Assembly: GCF_028435365.1 (NCBI RefSeq)
Contig: NZ_JAGTJJ010000002.1
Span: 248,001 to 312,000 of the forward strand
Length of the DNA: 64,000 nt
Reading direction: 5' to 3'
From: Polyangium jinanense
Lineage (GTDB): Bacteria > Myxococcota > Polyangia > Polyangiales > Polyangiaceae
Position numbers and translations under genes: made by a program. Positions within the stretch are counted from its first letter, which is position 1. Each line of letters opens with the position of its first letter. The notes beneath the pieces were generated by a model. It was not told the origin of the DNA. It saw nothing but the letters and a program-made list of their open reading frames with translations, and did not search any database. Positions 8,791-17,870 of this stretch are shown piece after piece.

Positions 8791-9582
8791 TCACGAACAA
8801 GCGGACGGCGAGAGCCGCGCGCGCTCCTCGATCTCCAGGTGGAAGGCGCGGAAGATCGACTCCTCTGGCCAGGGCGGCGCGCCGGCGAGCAGGCGCGTGG
8901 CCTTGTCGTTGTCGCCACGGTCGATCGCGATGACGGCCGCGGCATAGCGCATCGCCCAGAAAACGAGCGGGCTGTTTTCGCTCGCTCGTTCGAGGAGCTC
9001 GTCGTCGCCGGGCTCGCTCTGATGCGCGAAGGCGCGCGCGAGCGCGAACGCCGCAGAGCGCAAAGCGAGGACGCGATCGCGCAGCGCGCCTTGGCCACGC
9101 GGCAAGGGCAAATGCACGAGACGACGAGCTTTTTCGAGCGCGGCGTCGCGGTCGCCCTCGAACGTGAGGAGGAGCGTGTCGAGGAAGAGGCGATGTTCGA
9201 GCGCCGCTTCCCACACGGGCCCTCGCTCGGCGGCGGCGAGCGCGGCGCGCGCCTTGTCGATCCAGCCGCACGCGGCGAACGCCGTGGCCGCCATGAGCGG
9301 CGCCATCGTGGCCGGGTAGGGGATCCGCTCGAGCGCGCCCGCCCAGCTCCGCAGCACCGCGATCACGTCGCCCGATCGCAGCACGCGCCGGAGTCGCCTT
9401 CGCGAGACCCACCGGCCGATCAGCGCGGCGAGCACGATGCCGATCACGGCGACGGCAGCGAGCGGTTCGTGCAGGGCAAACCGCAAGCCTGCAGCGGCGA
9501 GGGCGGCGGACGCGACGAACGCGACCGATCGGAAGACACGGCTCTCGCGCGGCTCGCCGTTGCCCGGGGACAGAAAATCCAC
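8791..9582 (-). CDS. Membrane-anchored helical-repeat protein
   Basis: About 263 residues from the GTG at 9582 (VDFLSPGNGE as coded). The frame is open to 9663, but an ATG start there would place the first codons inside the SRP RNA, so an internal start is preferred. Two hydrophobic segments near the N-terminus (AFVASAALAAAGL and AVAVIGIVLAALIG) precede an Arg-rich stretch and an alpha-helical region with TPR-like character (AAFAACGWIDKARAALAAAE, DRDAALEKARRL). No enzymatic motif is seen. It lies 64 bp upstream of terC on the same strand. Confidence 0.6.
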   Translation of the reverse strand: MDFLSPGNGEPRESRVFRSVAFVASAALAAAGLRFALHEPLAAVAVIGIVLAALIGRWVSRRRLRRVLRSGDVIAVLRSWAGALERIPYPATMAPLMAATAFAACGWIDKARAALAAAERGPVWEAALEHRLFLDTLLLTFEGDRDAALEKARRLVHLPLPRGQGALRDRVLALRSAAFALARAFAHQSEPGDDELLERASENSPLVFWAMRYAAAVIAIDRGDNDKATRLLAGAPPWPEESIFRAFHLEIEERARLSPSACS

Positions 9583-9652
9583 GACGACCGTAGCGTACGG
9601 CCAGGCGTCGGGAGAGCAACCCCCGCGGAACTTCGAGGGACAAAAAGCAAAA

Positions 9653-9731
<79 letters not shown>

Positions 9732-9908
9732 ACAACGGGACGGGTCCCGAACGGCCAGAGTCGTACTGCATCCCAACGCGCCTGTCGAGCGCCCGTCCGA
9801 AAAAAAGATCGGGGTGCGTGCGAGGGGCGGCCGCACGTCCCTGCTCGTTCGGCGCGCGGGGCCACTTTTCGTTCGCGCGAGGTCGGGGCGCGTGGTAGCC
9901 GGCGCACC

Positions 9909-11252
9909 GTGAATCAGCGGGCTTCCGGATCGGAGCGGTCGTCGGGGCGGCGGGTGCTCGTGCTCGGCTCGGGTGCGCGAGAGCACGCTTTGGCCAGGGC
10001 GCTTGCGAGGTCGAGCACGACGGCCGAGGTTCTCGTGGCGCCGGGCAACGCAGGCACCGTGGACGAGGGCGGGGCGGGCGCGGCGCCGATTCGCTCCATC
10101 CCAGGCGCGCGGCTCGATGCCGCGGACGTCGTCGAGCTCGCGCGACGCGAGGCGGTGGACCTCGTCGTCGTGGGCCCGGAAGGTCCGCTCTGCGCAGGCG
10201 TGTCGGACGCGCTCGAAGCGGCGGGGATCCGGGTCTTCGGGCCGAGCGCGGAGGCGGCGCGGCTCGAAGGGTCGAAGGCGTTCATGAAGCAGTTCACCGC
10301 GCGGCACCGGATCCCCACGGCGGACTTCGAGATCGTGACGGACATGGCCGCGGCCGAGGCGGAGATCCGTCGGCGCGGCGCGCCCGTGGTCGTGAAGGCC
10401 GATGGCCTCTGCGCAGGCAAGGGCGTCGTCGTGGCGCAAACCGAGGCGGAGGCGATCGAGGCGGCGCGCGCGATGCTCGTCGAGCGTCGTTTCGGCGATG
10501 CGGGGCGCACGGTCGTGATCGAGGAAGCGCTCGTCGGCGAGGAGGCGAGCGTCCTCGCGGTCACCGATGGAACGTCGCTCCTCGTGCTGCCCGTCGCCCG
10601 GGATCACAAGCGTGTCTTCGACGGCGACCGAGGCCCGAACACGGGCGGCATGGGCGTGTTCGCGCCGTCGCCGCACGTCGGGCCGGAGCTGCTTGCGCGG
10701 ATCGAGCGGGAGATCTTGCGACCGACGATCGACGGCATGCGCGCGGAGGGCCGTGCCTTCCGGGGCGTGCTCTTCGCGGGGCTCATGATCACGCCGGCCG
10801 GCGATCCGTTGCTGCTCGAACATAATGTCCGCTTCGGGGATCCCGAGTGCGAGGCGCTCGTCGCGCTCCTCGACGGCGACCTCGCCGCGATGTGCGCGTC
10901 GGTCGCGAGCGGCAAGCTCGATCCCACGGCGGTGCGTGTCGCGCCGGGGCGAAGCGCGGTCGTCGTGGTGCTCGCGGCGGCCGGATATCCGAGCACGCCA
11001 CGCGCGGGCGACGTGATCCGCGGGCTCGACGAGGCCGCCGAGGTGCCCGGTGTCGTCGTGTTTCATGCGGGCACGAAGAGGACCGCCGAGGGGATCGTCA
11101 CCGCGGGCGGGCGCGTGCTTGCCGTCACGGCCGTCGGGGCTTCGATCGTGGAGGCGCGGGAGCGCGCCTACGAGGCGACGGGGCGCATCTCCTTTGCGGG
11201 CGCGCACTTCCGCGCCGACATCGGCGCCTCGGCCCTCCCCGGCGCGCGGTAG
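9909..11252 (+). CDS. purD: Phosphoribosylamine-glycine ligase (GAR synthetase)
   Basis: 447 residues, near the normal PurD length of about 430, with an N-terminal extension of some 15 residues. It catalyses ATP-dependent ligation of glycine to phosphoribosylamine, the second step of purine synthesis. Motifs: VLVLGSGAREHALA (N domain), APGNAGTVDEGG, VVKADGLCAGKGVVV (ATP-grasp A loop), DHKRVFDGDRGPNTGGMGVF, and LLLEHNVRFGDPECEA (metal and ATP ligands). The ATG at 9909 is used; another possible start lies a little inside. The gene stands alone, without other pur genes. Confidence 0.97.
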   Translation: MNQRASGSERSSGRRVLVLGSGAREHALARALARSSTTAEVLVAPGNAGTVDEGGAGAAPIRSIPGARLDAADVVELARREAVDLVVVGPEGPLCAGVSDALEAAGIRVFGPSAEAARLEGSKAFMKQFTARHRIPTADFEIVTDMAAAEAEIRRRGAPVVVKADGLCAGKGVVVAQTEAEAIEAARAMLVERRFGDAGRTVVIEEALVGEEASVLAVTDGTSLLVLPVARDHKRVFDGDRGPNTGGMGVFAPSPHVGPELLARIEREILRPTIDGMRAEGRAFRGVLFAGLMITPAGDPLLLEHNVRFGDPECEALVALLDGDLAAMCASVASGKLDPTAVRVAPGRSAVVVVLAAAGYPSTPRAGDVIRGLDEAAEVPGVVVFHAGTKRTAEGIVTAGGRVLAVTAVGASIVEARERAYEATGRISFAGAHFRADIGASALPGAR

Positions 11253-11279
11253 CGCTCGACCGCGCGGCGCGCCTTCGTC

Positions 11280-11786
11280 ATGCTCCTCTCACCCGGCGCG
11301 TCAAAGCGCGGGACGAGCGGCACCGTGGACCCGATCATCGACCTCGCCGAAGGCACGGAAGAAAACACCCTCGCGATCCTGCTCGCCGACCGGATCCGGC
11401 AAAACGTCACGCGCACCGCCCGGAAAATGCAGGACTTCCGTGCGCTCCGTGGCTCCGTGCTCATCGTGGCGCAGGACACGACGCATACGCTCACGATGCG
11501 CTTCGATCACGGCCGCCTGACGATCCACGACGGCACCGTGGGCATCCCCTCGGTGACCCTCTGCGGCGACGAAGCCGTCCTGCGGCGCCTCGCGAACGTC
11601 GGCCTCTCCCGCTGGTTGCGCCTCCCGAAGGTGTTCATGCGCACGGCGGAGGGTGGTGCGACATTGTGGGATATCGCGCGTGCCATGGCGGACGAGAAGC
11701 TCACGATTTACGGGCTCCTCTCGCATCCGCGGCTGCTCGTCTTCCTCGTGCGGGTTCTGTCCGAGGAGGGTCCGGGTTGGGGGTAG
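11280..11786 (+). CDS. Unknown protein, possibly SCP-2 sterol-transfer-like fold
   Basis: 168 residues, 27 bp after purD on the same strand. The middle reads RGSVLIVAQDTTHTLTM, then RFDHGRLTIHDG, then VTLCGDEAVLRRL. This is a beta-beta-helix pattern like SCP2-type lipid-binding domains, where a protein computes small changes of a hydrophobic pocket. I regard the assignment as tentative. The C-terminus is helical and hydrophobic (LLSHPRLLVFLVRVLSEE). An internal GTG near residue 16 is an alternative start. Confidence 0.5.
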   Translation: MLLSPGASKRGTSGTVDPIIDLAEGTEENTLAILLADRIRQNVTRTARKMQDFRALRGSVLIVAQDTTHTLTMRFDHGRLTIHDGTVGIPSVTLCGDEAVLRRLANVGLSRWLRLPKVFMRTAEGGATLWDIARAMADEKLTIYGLLSHPRLLVFLVRVLSEEGPGWG

Positions 11787-11864
11787 GCCGTCTTTCGGGG
11801 GCCCATCGGCCGGACCGAAAAGAGCCGCTTTGACGGCGTTCTGCGCCATTGGTATGGCTCGAAC

Positions 11865-12806
11865 ATGGCGGTCCGACTGCGGTATCTGTCGCACGAGCTC
11901 GAAGTGCCGCTGGGCCAGTTCGTGATCGGCCGCAGCGCAGACTGCCAGCTCGCGCTCGACGATCCGCTTGTATCACGCAGGCACGCGCTCCTCACGGTGC
12001 GCGGCGACAGCGTGACGATCGAGGACCTCGGCAGCCGCAACGGCGTGAGCTTGAACGGCACGAAGATCGAGGGACCGCAGAAGCTCTCGCACGGTGATCA
12101 CATCACCATCGGCGGTCAGGAGATGGTGCTCGAGAACATCCCCGAGGAGGGTCTCTCGAGTGTGCCCGAGTCGATCGCGTTCGGCCATCCACGCAGCGTC
12201 GCGCGCTCGGCGCGCATGCCGACCGTGGCGGGCCACGAGGGCTTCGAGACGCGCGAGGACTTCTGGACCGACTACACGACGCCCGGTGTCGCGTCGCAGC
12301 AGCAGAACACGTCCCCGACGCCGAGCGTGAACAGCGCGAACCTCGCCACGGTCTCCGCGAACGCGCAGCCCGATCGGCACGTCAACGCGCTCTCGCTCAT
12401 CGGCAGCGTCGCGGACAAAGCGCTCGCGATGGGCCGCGCCGAGGAGGCCGAGCGCATCTTGCTTCGCTCGCTGAACGACGTGCTGCAGAAGGCGCGTGAT
12501 GGTCATGCGCCGCCGGTCGACCTCGCGTCGACGGCCGCCATCTACGCGGCGAAGCTCGCGTCGGCCACGGGCAGGGGCATCTGGATCGACTACATCTTCG
12601 ATCTCTACACGCGCATCGATCAGCTCGTGCCGGGCACGGTCGTCGACGAGCTCTACTCGGCGGTGCGCAAGGTCAAGACGCTCGACATGGGCAAGATGCG
12701 GGCGTACACCGAGTCGCTTCGGAGCCGCTCTGCGAGCTTCGGCCCGAGCGAGCGTTTCGTGCAGCAACGACTCGAGGGCCTCGAGCGCCTCGGCGGGCTC
12801 AAGTGA
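11865..12806 (+). CDS. FHA domain protein, first of a tandem pair
   Basis: 313 residues. Residues 1-90 form a forkhead-associated domain: FVIGRSADCQLALDDPLVSR with RRH following, then IEDLGSRNGVSLNG. These carry the Gly-Arg, Ser-x-x-His and Asn residues that contact phosphothreonine. A disordered, Ser/Thr/Gln-rich linker (about 95-160) leads to a helical C-terminal domain starting IGSVADKALAMGRAEEAERI and ending RFVQQRLEGLERLGG. That domain recurs in the next gene, so the pair arose by duplication. It probably reads out phosphorylation by the many Hanks kinases of such genomes. Confidence 0.85.
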   Translation: MAVRLRYLSHELEVPLGQFVIGRSADCQLALDDPLVSRRHALLTVRGDSVTIEDLGSRNGVSLNGTKIEGPQKLSHGDHITIGGQEMVLENIPEEGLSSVPESIAFGHPRSVARSARMPTVAGHEGFETREDFWTDYTTPGVASQQQNTSPTPSVNSANLATVSANAQPDRHVNALSLIGSVADKALAMGRAEEAERILLRSLNDVLQKARDGHAPPVDLASTAAIYAAKLASATGRGIWIDYIFDLYTRIDQLVPGTVVDELYSAVRKVKTLDMGKMRAYTESLRSRSASFGPSERFVQQRLEGLERLGGLK

Positions 12807-12815
12807 GGTTGCGAC

Positions 12816-13682
12816 ATGCCGTTCAGGATCCGCTACCTCGCGCATGACCTCGAGCTCCCGTTCGGGGAGTTCGTCGTCGGGCGCGGGCCCGAGTGCCAGC
12901 TCGCGGTCGATGATCCGCTGGTGTCGCGCAAGCACGCGGCGCTCGTCGTGGGCTCGAACGGCGTCATCGCGAAGGACCTCGGCAGCCGCAACGGCGTGCT
13001 CGTCAACGGCGTGCGCATCGACGGTCCGCGCGAGCTCGTGCCGGGCGACAAGATCCGCATCGGCAACCAGGAGATCATCATCTACAAGACCGACGAGCCA
13101 CGCTCGGGTCCGCTCGCGGACGAAGAACATCGCCGCGCGATGCAGACGATCGGCGGCATGCAGGTCGCCGAGATTCATGCCTCCATCGAGGCCGCGGCGA
13201 TCGACTCGAAGGGCGAGGTCGACATCCGGCTCGGCGGTCGATCGGAGACGTCGCGACGTTTCCAGTCGGTGCGCCTGCTCTGCGGCGTCGCGGACAAGGC
13301 GCTTGCGATGGGCCGCGCCGACGAGGCCGAGCGCATCCTCGCCTCGCTCCTGCAGGGCATCCTGAAGCGCGCCAAGACGGGCCAGCGCCCGAAGGGCGGC
13401 GTCGCCGAGTACGCCGCGCTCTACGCCGCGCGCCTCGCCGCGGCGACGGCGAAGGGCTCGTGGATCGACTACGTCTTCGATCTCTATACGACGATCAGCG
13501 CGCCCTTGCCCGGCTCCGTGATCGACGAGCTCTACACGATCGTGCGCAAGGCCAAGGGCTACGACATCAGGTTGATCCGCGCGTACGTCGCGGAGCTGCA
13601 GAAGATTGCGCCCCAGCTCGGTCCTGCGGAGCGTTTTCTGGTGCAGCGGGTCGAGGGCCTCGAGCGGCTCGCGTCGTCGTAG
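12816..13682 (+). CDS. FHA domain protein, second of a tandem pair
   Basis: 288 residues, nine bases after the previous gene, so co-transcribed. The N-terminal FHA domain reads FVVGRGPECQLAVDDPLVSR with KH following, then AKDLGSRNGVLVNG. A shorter linker than in its paralogue precedes the shared helical domain (CGVADKALAMGRADEAERIL ... RFLVQRVEGLERL). Conservation of the C-terminal domain, including SWIDYVFDLYT, suggests a defined partner. The last 116 bases overlap the convergent dciA gene. Confidence 0.85.
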   Translation: MPFRIRYLAHDLELPFGEFVVGRGPECQLAVDDPLVSRKHAALVVGSNGVIAKDLGSRNGVLVNGVRIDGPRELVPGDKIRIGNQEIIIYKTDEPRSGPLADEEHRRAMQTIGGMQVAEIHASIEAAAIDSKGEVDIRLGGRSETSRRFQSVRLLCGVADKALAMGRADEAERILASLLQGILKRAKTGQRPKGGVAEYAALYAARLAAATAKGSWIDYVFDLYTTISAPLPGSVIDELYTIVRKAKGYDIRLIRAYVAELQKIAPQLGPAERFLVQRVEGLERLASS

Positions 13683-14166
13683 CCGTCTCGGCCTCGGGCG
13701 CCGCCGTCCGCTTGCGGCTCGCGCGCATGCGTTGCCATCCGAGGTTCTTCGCCGCCGCGCGCCGGATCGCTTCGCGCAGCGCTTCATCGGCCACGTGCTC
13801 GATCTCCGCGGCAAGCGGCTCGGGCAGCTTCACGGCCGGCGGCGCGGTGCGCACGTCGTTCCGTGTCTTCGCGCGCTCGGGCGGGTCCACGGGCCCCACG
13901 CGGAAGCGCAGCGACTCGACCGCGATGCCGCGCGCCTTGAGTTGCGCGAGGATCGGCTCGCACAGCATCGAGAGCTCCTGCGCCCACGTCGCGCTCGCCG
14001 CGCGCACGTGAAGCACGCCGCGCTCCAGCTTGACCGGCCGCGCGCGCGCTGCGATGCGCGAACCTACAGCGGCCTCCCAGTCTCGTGCGTGGACCGGCGC
14101 GCGCGCCGTGTCCGACGGCGGCGTGATCCCGTGCTCGCGGGCGAGCACCGCGACGAGCGGCTCCAT
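13567..14166 (-). CDS. dciA: DciA family (DUF721) replicative helicase loader
   Basis: 199 residues from the ATG at 14166 (MEPLVAVLAREHG). A TTG at 14193 preceded by GAGG is an alternative giving 208. The DUF721 core is clear: WEAAVGSRIAARARPVKLER, GVLHVRAASATWAQELSML. DciA proteins help load DnaB on DNA in bacteria lacking DnaC or DnaI. The C-terminal third is basic, Ala/Pro-rich and probably disordered. It overlaps the 3' end of the FHA gene on the other strand by 116 bp, an unusually deep convergent overlap for two probably real genes. Confidence 0.8.
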   Translation of the reverse strand: MEPLVAVLAREHGITPPSDTARAPVHARDWEAAVGSRIAARARPVKLERGVLHVRAASATWAQELSMLCEPILAQLKARGIAVESLRFRVGPVDPPERAKTRNDVRTAPPAVKLPEPLAAEIEHVADEALREAIRRAAAKNLGWQRMRASRKRTAAPEAETATTTRAARGPRPAAPENAPQDRAGAQSSAAPRRTRGST

Positions 14167-14241
14167 CCCCGAACGCCGTCTTCCCCGCTTCAAACTCGCC
14201 TCTTCGCGCTGCTACCGCCTGCTTCGCGGCGACGAACTCGG

Positions 14242-14324
14242 TACCGAAGGTGGGACTCGAACCCACAAGCCCGTGAGGACAGTGGATTTTGAATCCACCG
14301 CGTTTGCCATTCCGCCACTTCGGC
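14242..14324 (-). tRNA. tRNA-Leu (anticodon CAA)
   Basis: On the minus strand GCCGAAG pairs with CUUCGGU. The D-arm region is UGGCGGAAUGG, the anticodon stem GUGGA/UCCAC encloses loop UUCAAAA (anticodon CAA), a long class-II variable arm follows (GUCCUCACGGGCUUG), and the T arm is GUGGG-UUCGAGU-CCCAC. The 3' CCA is not fully encoded. The long variable arm and CAA anticodon agree on leucine (codon UUG). Confidence 0.95.
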
Positions 14325-14440
14325 TCGTCTTGGACCCCGACTCTACTCACCCCGGAGGCGATCTGCAACGCCCGAGGCGGCATCGGCGGCCCGCTGCGCC
14401 CCCCATGCTATATGCACGCCCCGAAAGTGCCGAGGTCTAG

Positions 14441-15742
14441 ATGAGCAAGTCGAAAGTCGCGATCCTGCGAACGTCCCCCGGGACGGTCCTCGAGGACTAC
14501 CACCGCTTGATGAACCTGGCGGGCTACCAGGACGTCGTCGCCAAGGACGCGGACACTGCCCTCAAGGTCAACATCTCCTGGCATTTCTTCTTCCCGGGCT
14601 CGTCCACCGTGCCCTGGCAGCTCGAGGGCGTCATCCGCGCGATGGAGCGGGACGGCTACGCGAAGGATCTGATCCACGCTTGCCACAACCGCACGGTCGT
14701 GATCGACGCGCACCTCGGCGAGCGCGAGAACAAGCAGATCGACGTCGTCCAGGCCCACGGCCTGCGCAACGTCCACCTCTACGAGGGCGAGGAGTGGATC
14801 GACGTGCGCGACGCCGTCGGTGACCTGACGAAGAAGTTCCTCTGCTTGAACGAGGTCTACCCGAAGGGCTTCAGCATCCCGAAGCGCTTCATCGGCGAGA
14901 ACATCATCCACCTGCCCACGGTGAAGACGCACATCTTCACCACGACCACGGGCGCGATGAAGAACGCGTTCGGCGGCCTCTTGAACGAGCACCGCCACTG
15001 GACGCACCCGGTCATCCACGAGACGCTCGTCGATCTTCTGATGATCCAGAAGAAGATCCACCGCGGCGTCTTCGCCGTGATGGACGGGACCTTCGCCGGC
15101 GACGGCCCGGGGCCGCGCTGCATGATCCCGCACGTGAAGAACGTGATCCTCGCGTCGGCCGATCAGGTCGCGATCGACGCGGTCGCGGGCAAGCTCATGG
15201 GCTTCGACCCGCTGCGTGATCTCAAGTTCGTCCGCCTCGCGCACGACCTCGGCCTCGGCTGCGGCGACGTGCGCGACATCGAGATCGTCGGCGACGTCGA
15301 TGCGCTGAACGACAAGTGGGACTTCCAGGGCCCGTTCAAGGAGATGACCTTCGCCTCGCGCAACCAGCACCGGATCTACTGGGGCCCGCTGAAGAAGCCG
15401 ATCGAGTGGTCGCTGAAGACGTGGCTCGCGCCGTGGGCCTACGTCGCGTCCGTCGCGTACCACGACGCGTTCTGGTACCCGATGTACGCGCAGAAGAACG
15501 TGCAGCGCGTGCTCGCGAGCGAGTGGGGCCGGCTCTTCGCGAACTGGGGCAAGGTCCAGCCTGACGCCGAGGGCCGCGGCTACCCCGACGTCGGCGAGGT
15601 GAGCCCCGAGCTCATCCGGATCGGCATCAAGCACTTCCTCGAGGCCTTCCGCCTCATCGGCATGGCCGTCGCCGAGTCGCCCGAGCTCAAGCACCGCCGC
15701 ATGCGCCAGGAGCGTGAGGCGGCGCGCAGCCAGCATCCGTGA
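14441..15742 (+). CDS. DUF362 domain protein
   Basis: 433 residues starting MSKSKVAILRTSPG. The DUF362 signature is present: NIIHLPTVKTHIFTTTTGAM, then KNAFGGLL, and later DGTFAGDGPGPRCMI, then ASADQVAIDAVAGKLMGFDP. DUF362 proteins are often found near iron-sulphur or redox enzymes, but their chemistry is unknown. This member lacks the ferredoxin-type cysteines seen in some relatives. It ends one base before the stop of the convergent kinase fusion gene. Confidence 0.85.
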   Translation: MSKSKVAILRTSPGTVLEDYHRLMNLAGYQDVVAKDADTALKVNISWHFFFPGSSTVPWQLEGVIRAMERDGYAKDLIHACHNRTVVIDAHLGERENKQIDVVQAHGLRNVHLYEGEEWIDVRDAVGDLTKKFLCLNEVYPKGFSIPKRFIGENIIHLPTVKTHIFTTTTGAMKNAFGGLLNEHRHWTHPVIHETLVDLLMIQKKIHRGVFAVMDGTFAGDGPGPRCMIPHVKNVILASADQVAIDAVAGKLMGFDPLRDLKFVRLAHDLGLGCGDVRDIEIVGDVDALNDKWDFQGPFKEMTFASRNQHRIYWGPLKKPIEWSLKTWLAPWAYVASVAYHDAFWYPMYAQKNVQRVLASEWGRLFANWGKVQPDAEGRGYPDVGEVSPELIRIGIKHFLEAFRLIGMAVAESPELKHRRMRQEREAARSQHP

Positions 15743-15743
15743 A

Positions 15744-17747
15744 TCAGATCAGCGGCGACCCGCCCCCGGTCGCCGCGTTCCCTCCCGACGGGCCGCCCGA
15801 CAGGTCGATCGTCTCGGCCATCGAATTCGGCCCACCCCTGCCGCCGATCAGATCCCCGCCCGCCCGCCGCACGAGCTCGAATGCTTCGATCGGCTCGCTC
15901 GTATTCGGGTGCATGGGCACGCAATCGAATGAATCGCGCGCGACGTCGAACGCGCTGCGATTCATCAAGATCTGATTCTTCGTGGCCGCGGCTTGCAGCA
16001 TCGCCGCCGTGCGCGGCACCTCGCCGAGGATCGTGTAATCGAGGCGGCCGAACGCCTTCGACCCGATCTCGCCGGACAGCATTTCCCCCGTCGCCACGCC
16101 GATCGACACGCCGAGCGCGAACGGCGAATCCTGACCGGCGCGTAATGCCAGCGTCCGGAGCTGCATGCGCACGTCGAGGCTCGCTTCGAGCGCGCGCGCC
16201 ACGTGATGGTCGCCCCGGAACGTCGCCATCACCGCGTCGCCGAGGAACTTGTCGACCACGCCGCCGCGGTTCGTCACGGCCGGCACGATCACCTCGAAAT
16301 TCGCGTTCAGCGTGCGCACGCGTTCATTCGGCGCCTGCGTCTTCGAGTTCGCGTGGAAGCCTGCCACGTCGATGAACACGACCGTGCCTTGCCAGGTATC
16401 GATCGCGCCGAACGGCGACGCCGAGCGCAGCCTATCGACCAGGCTCGGGCTCACGAACATGCGCAGCACGCTGTTTTCCTCGGTCGAACGGACGTTCGTG
16501 CGGAGCTCGGTCACGTGCTTCAGCGTCTTCTCGATCGTGACCTCGAGGTCCTTGAAATCGATCGGTTTGACCAGGAAATCGAACGCGCCGCGGTTCATCG
16601 CGGTGCGGATGTTGGTCATGTCGCCGTAGGCCGAGACGATGATCGTCCGGACGATCGGGTTCACGTCGCCCACGCGTGAGAGGAACGTGAGCCCGTCCAT
16701 GCCCGGCATGTTGATGTCGGTCAGGACGACGTCGATGTCCCCGTGTTTGCGCAACTCCTCGAGCGCGCTCTCGCCGTTCGTCGCGAAGACGAAATGGTAG
16801 ACCTCTTTTTTGATCTGCTGACGAAAGCGCTGCTTGATGAGGTGCGGGACGTCCGGCTCGTCGTCGACGACGAGGATTTTCGCCGTCCCCTGCTCCTTGC
16901 GCTCGGCGAGCGCTGCGAATGCGCTGGCGAATTCCCGCGCCGAGCGGAAACGCTTGTCCGGGTCCTTTGCCAGCGCCCGCTCGAAGAATCGATCGACCTC
17001 CGGCGGCAGCTCCTTCAAAAGGGTCGACGGTGCCGGGAACGGATCGGTGCAAATGCGCACCATCAGCATTCCCAGCCATTGCCCTGGGAATGGGTGTTGC
17101 CCCGTCAGGGCCCGGTAGGCGAGCACCGCGAGCGACCACAGATCGCTCCGTAGATCCACGGCGCCGCAGCGGATCTGCTCGGGGCTCATGTAGAGCGGCG
17201 TTCCCACGATGCTGCCCGCCGACGTGAGCTGAAGCTCGTCCTCCGTTGGATCGTCCTCGCTGGTCAGCATCGAAACCACGCCGAAATCGAGGATCTTGAC
17301 CGTCTCGTCGGCTTCGCCGCGCGCCATGAACACGTTCGCGGGCTTGAAATCGCGGTGCACGATGCCCTTCGCGTGCGCGGCGGCGAGGCCGATCGCCGCC
17401 TGCGTCACGATTGGCACGAGCGCGCCGAGCGGGATACGCTCGATCCGTTCGAGTCGGCTCTCGAAGTCCTCGCCTTCGAGGAGCTCCATCACGATGTACG
17501 GCGAACCCTCATCAATGCCGTAATCGTAGATCTGCACCACGTGCTGATTCTTGAGCTGCGCAATCGCCTTCGCCTCTCGGTCGAACCGGGTCCGCGCCGT
17601 GGGCGAGGCTACGTGGTCCGGGGACATGAGCTTGAGCGCCACGCGCCGGCGCAGATGTTGATCGAGCGCCTCCCAGATGTAGCCCATGGCCCCACGCCCG
17701 ATCTGCCGCACGAGCTCGTATTTGCCGGCGATGAAGCGCTGGGACAT
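15744..17747 (-). CDS. Hybrid Ser/Thr kinase - response receiver - class III cyclase-like protein
   Basis: 667 residues with three modules. Kinase, about 9-275: G-loop IGRGAMGY, Lys39, HRDFKPANV (131), DFG (154-156), GTPLYMSPEQI; all catalytic residues intact. Receiver, about 289-405: Asp295/296, phospho-acceptor Asp344 in VLTDINMPGMDG, Ser372, Lys394 in VKPID; intact. Class III cyclase homology domain, about 440-610: metal Asp460 (VVFIDVAGF) and Asp504 (FLGDAVMATF) are kept, but in YTILGEVPRTAAML the positions of the transition-state Asn and Arg are Arg579 and Met583. cAMP synthesis is therefore doubtful. The Gly-rich tail is disordered. It could link phosphotransfer input with Hanks-kinase output. 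Confidence 0.9.
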   Translation of the reverse strand: MSQRFIAGKYELVRQIGRGAMGYIWEALDQHLRRRVALKLMSPDHVASPTARTRFDREAKAIAQLKNQHVVQIYDYGIDEGSPYIVMELLEGEDFESRLERIERIPLGALVPIVTQAAIGLAAAHAKGIVHRDFKPANVFMARGEADETVKILDFGVVSMLTSEDDPTEDELQLTSAGSIVGTPLYMSPEQIRCGAVDLRSDLWSLAVLAYRALTGQHPFPGQWLGMLMVRICTDPFPAPSTLLKELPPEVDRFFERALAKDPDKRFRSAREFASAFAALAERKEQGTAKILVVDDEPDVPHLIKQRFRQQIKKEVYHFVFATNGESALEELRKHGDIDVVLTDINMPGMDGLTFLSRVGDVNPIVRTIIVSAYGDMTNIRTAMNRGAFDFLVKPIDFKDLEVTIEKTLKHVTELRTNVRSTEENSVLRMFVSPSLVDRLRSASPFGAIDTWQGTVVFIDVAGFHANSKTQAPNERVRTLNANFEVIVPAVTNRGGVVDKFLGDAVMATFRGDHHVARALEASLDVRMQLRTLALRAGQDSPFALGVSIGVATGEMLSGEIGSKAFGRLDYTILGEVPRTAAMLQAAATKNQILMNRSAFDVARDSFDCVPMHPNTSEPIEAFELVRRAGGDLIGGRGGPNSMAETIDLSGGPSGGNAATGGGSPLI

Positions 17748-17870
17748 GAGGATTTTCCCGACTCTAGCCGATGGTCCCTCGCGTCGTCAACGCGCCGTTC
17801 GAGGCTCCATGACGGAAGGTCTGTCGTTCCTGTCGCACCAGAAGTTCGCCGCAGTGCTACGCTCGGTTCC

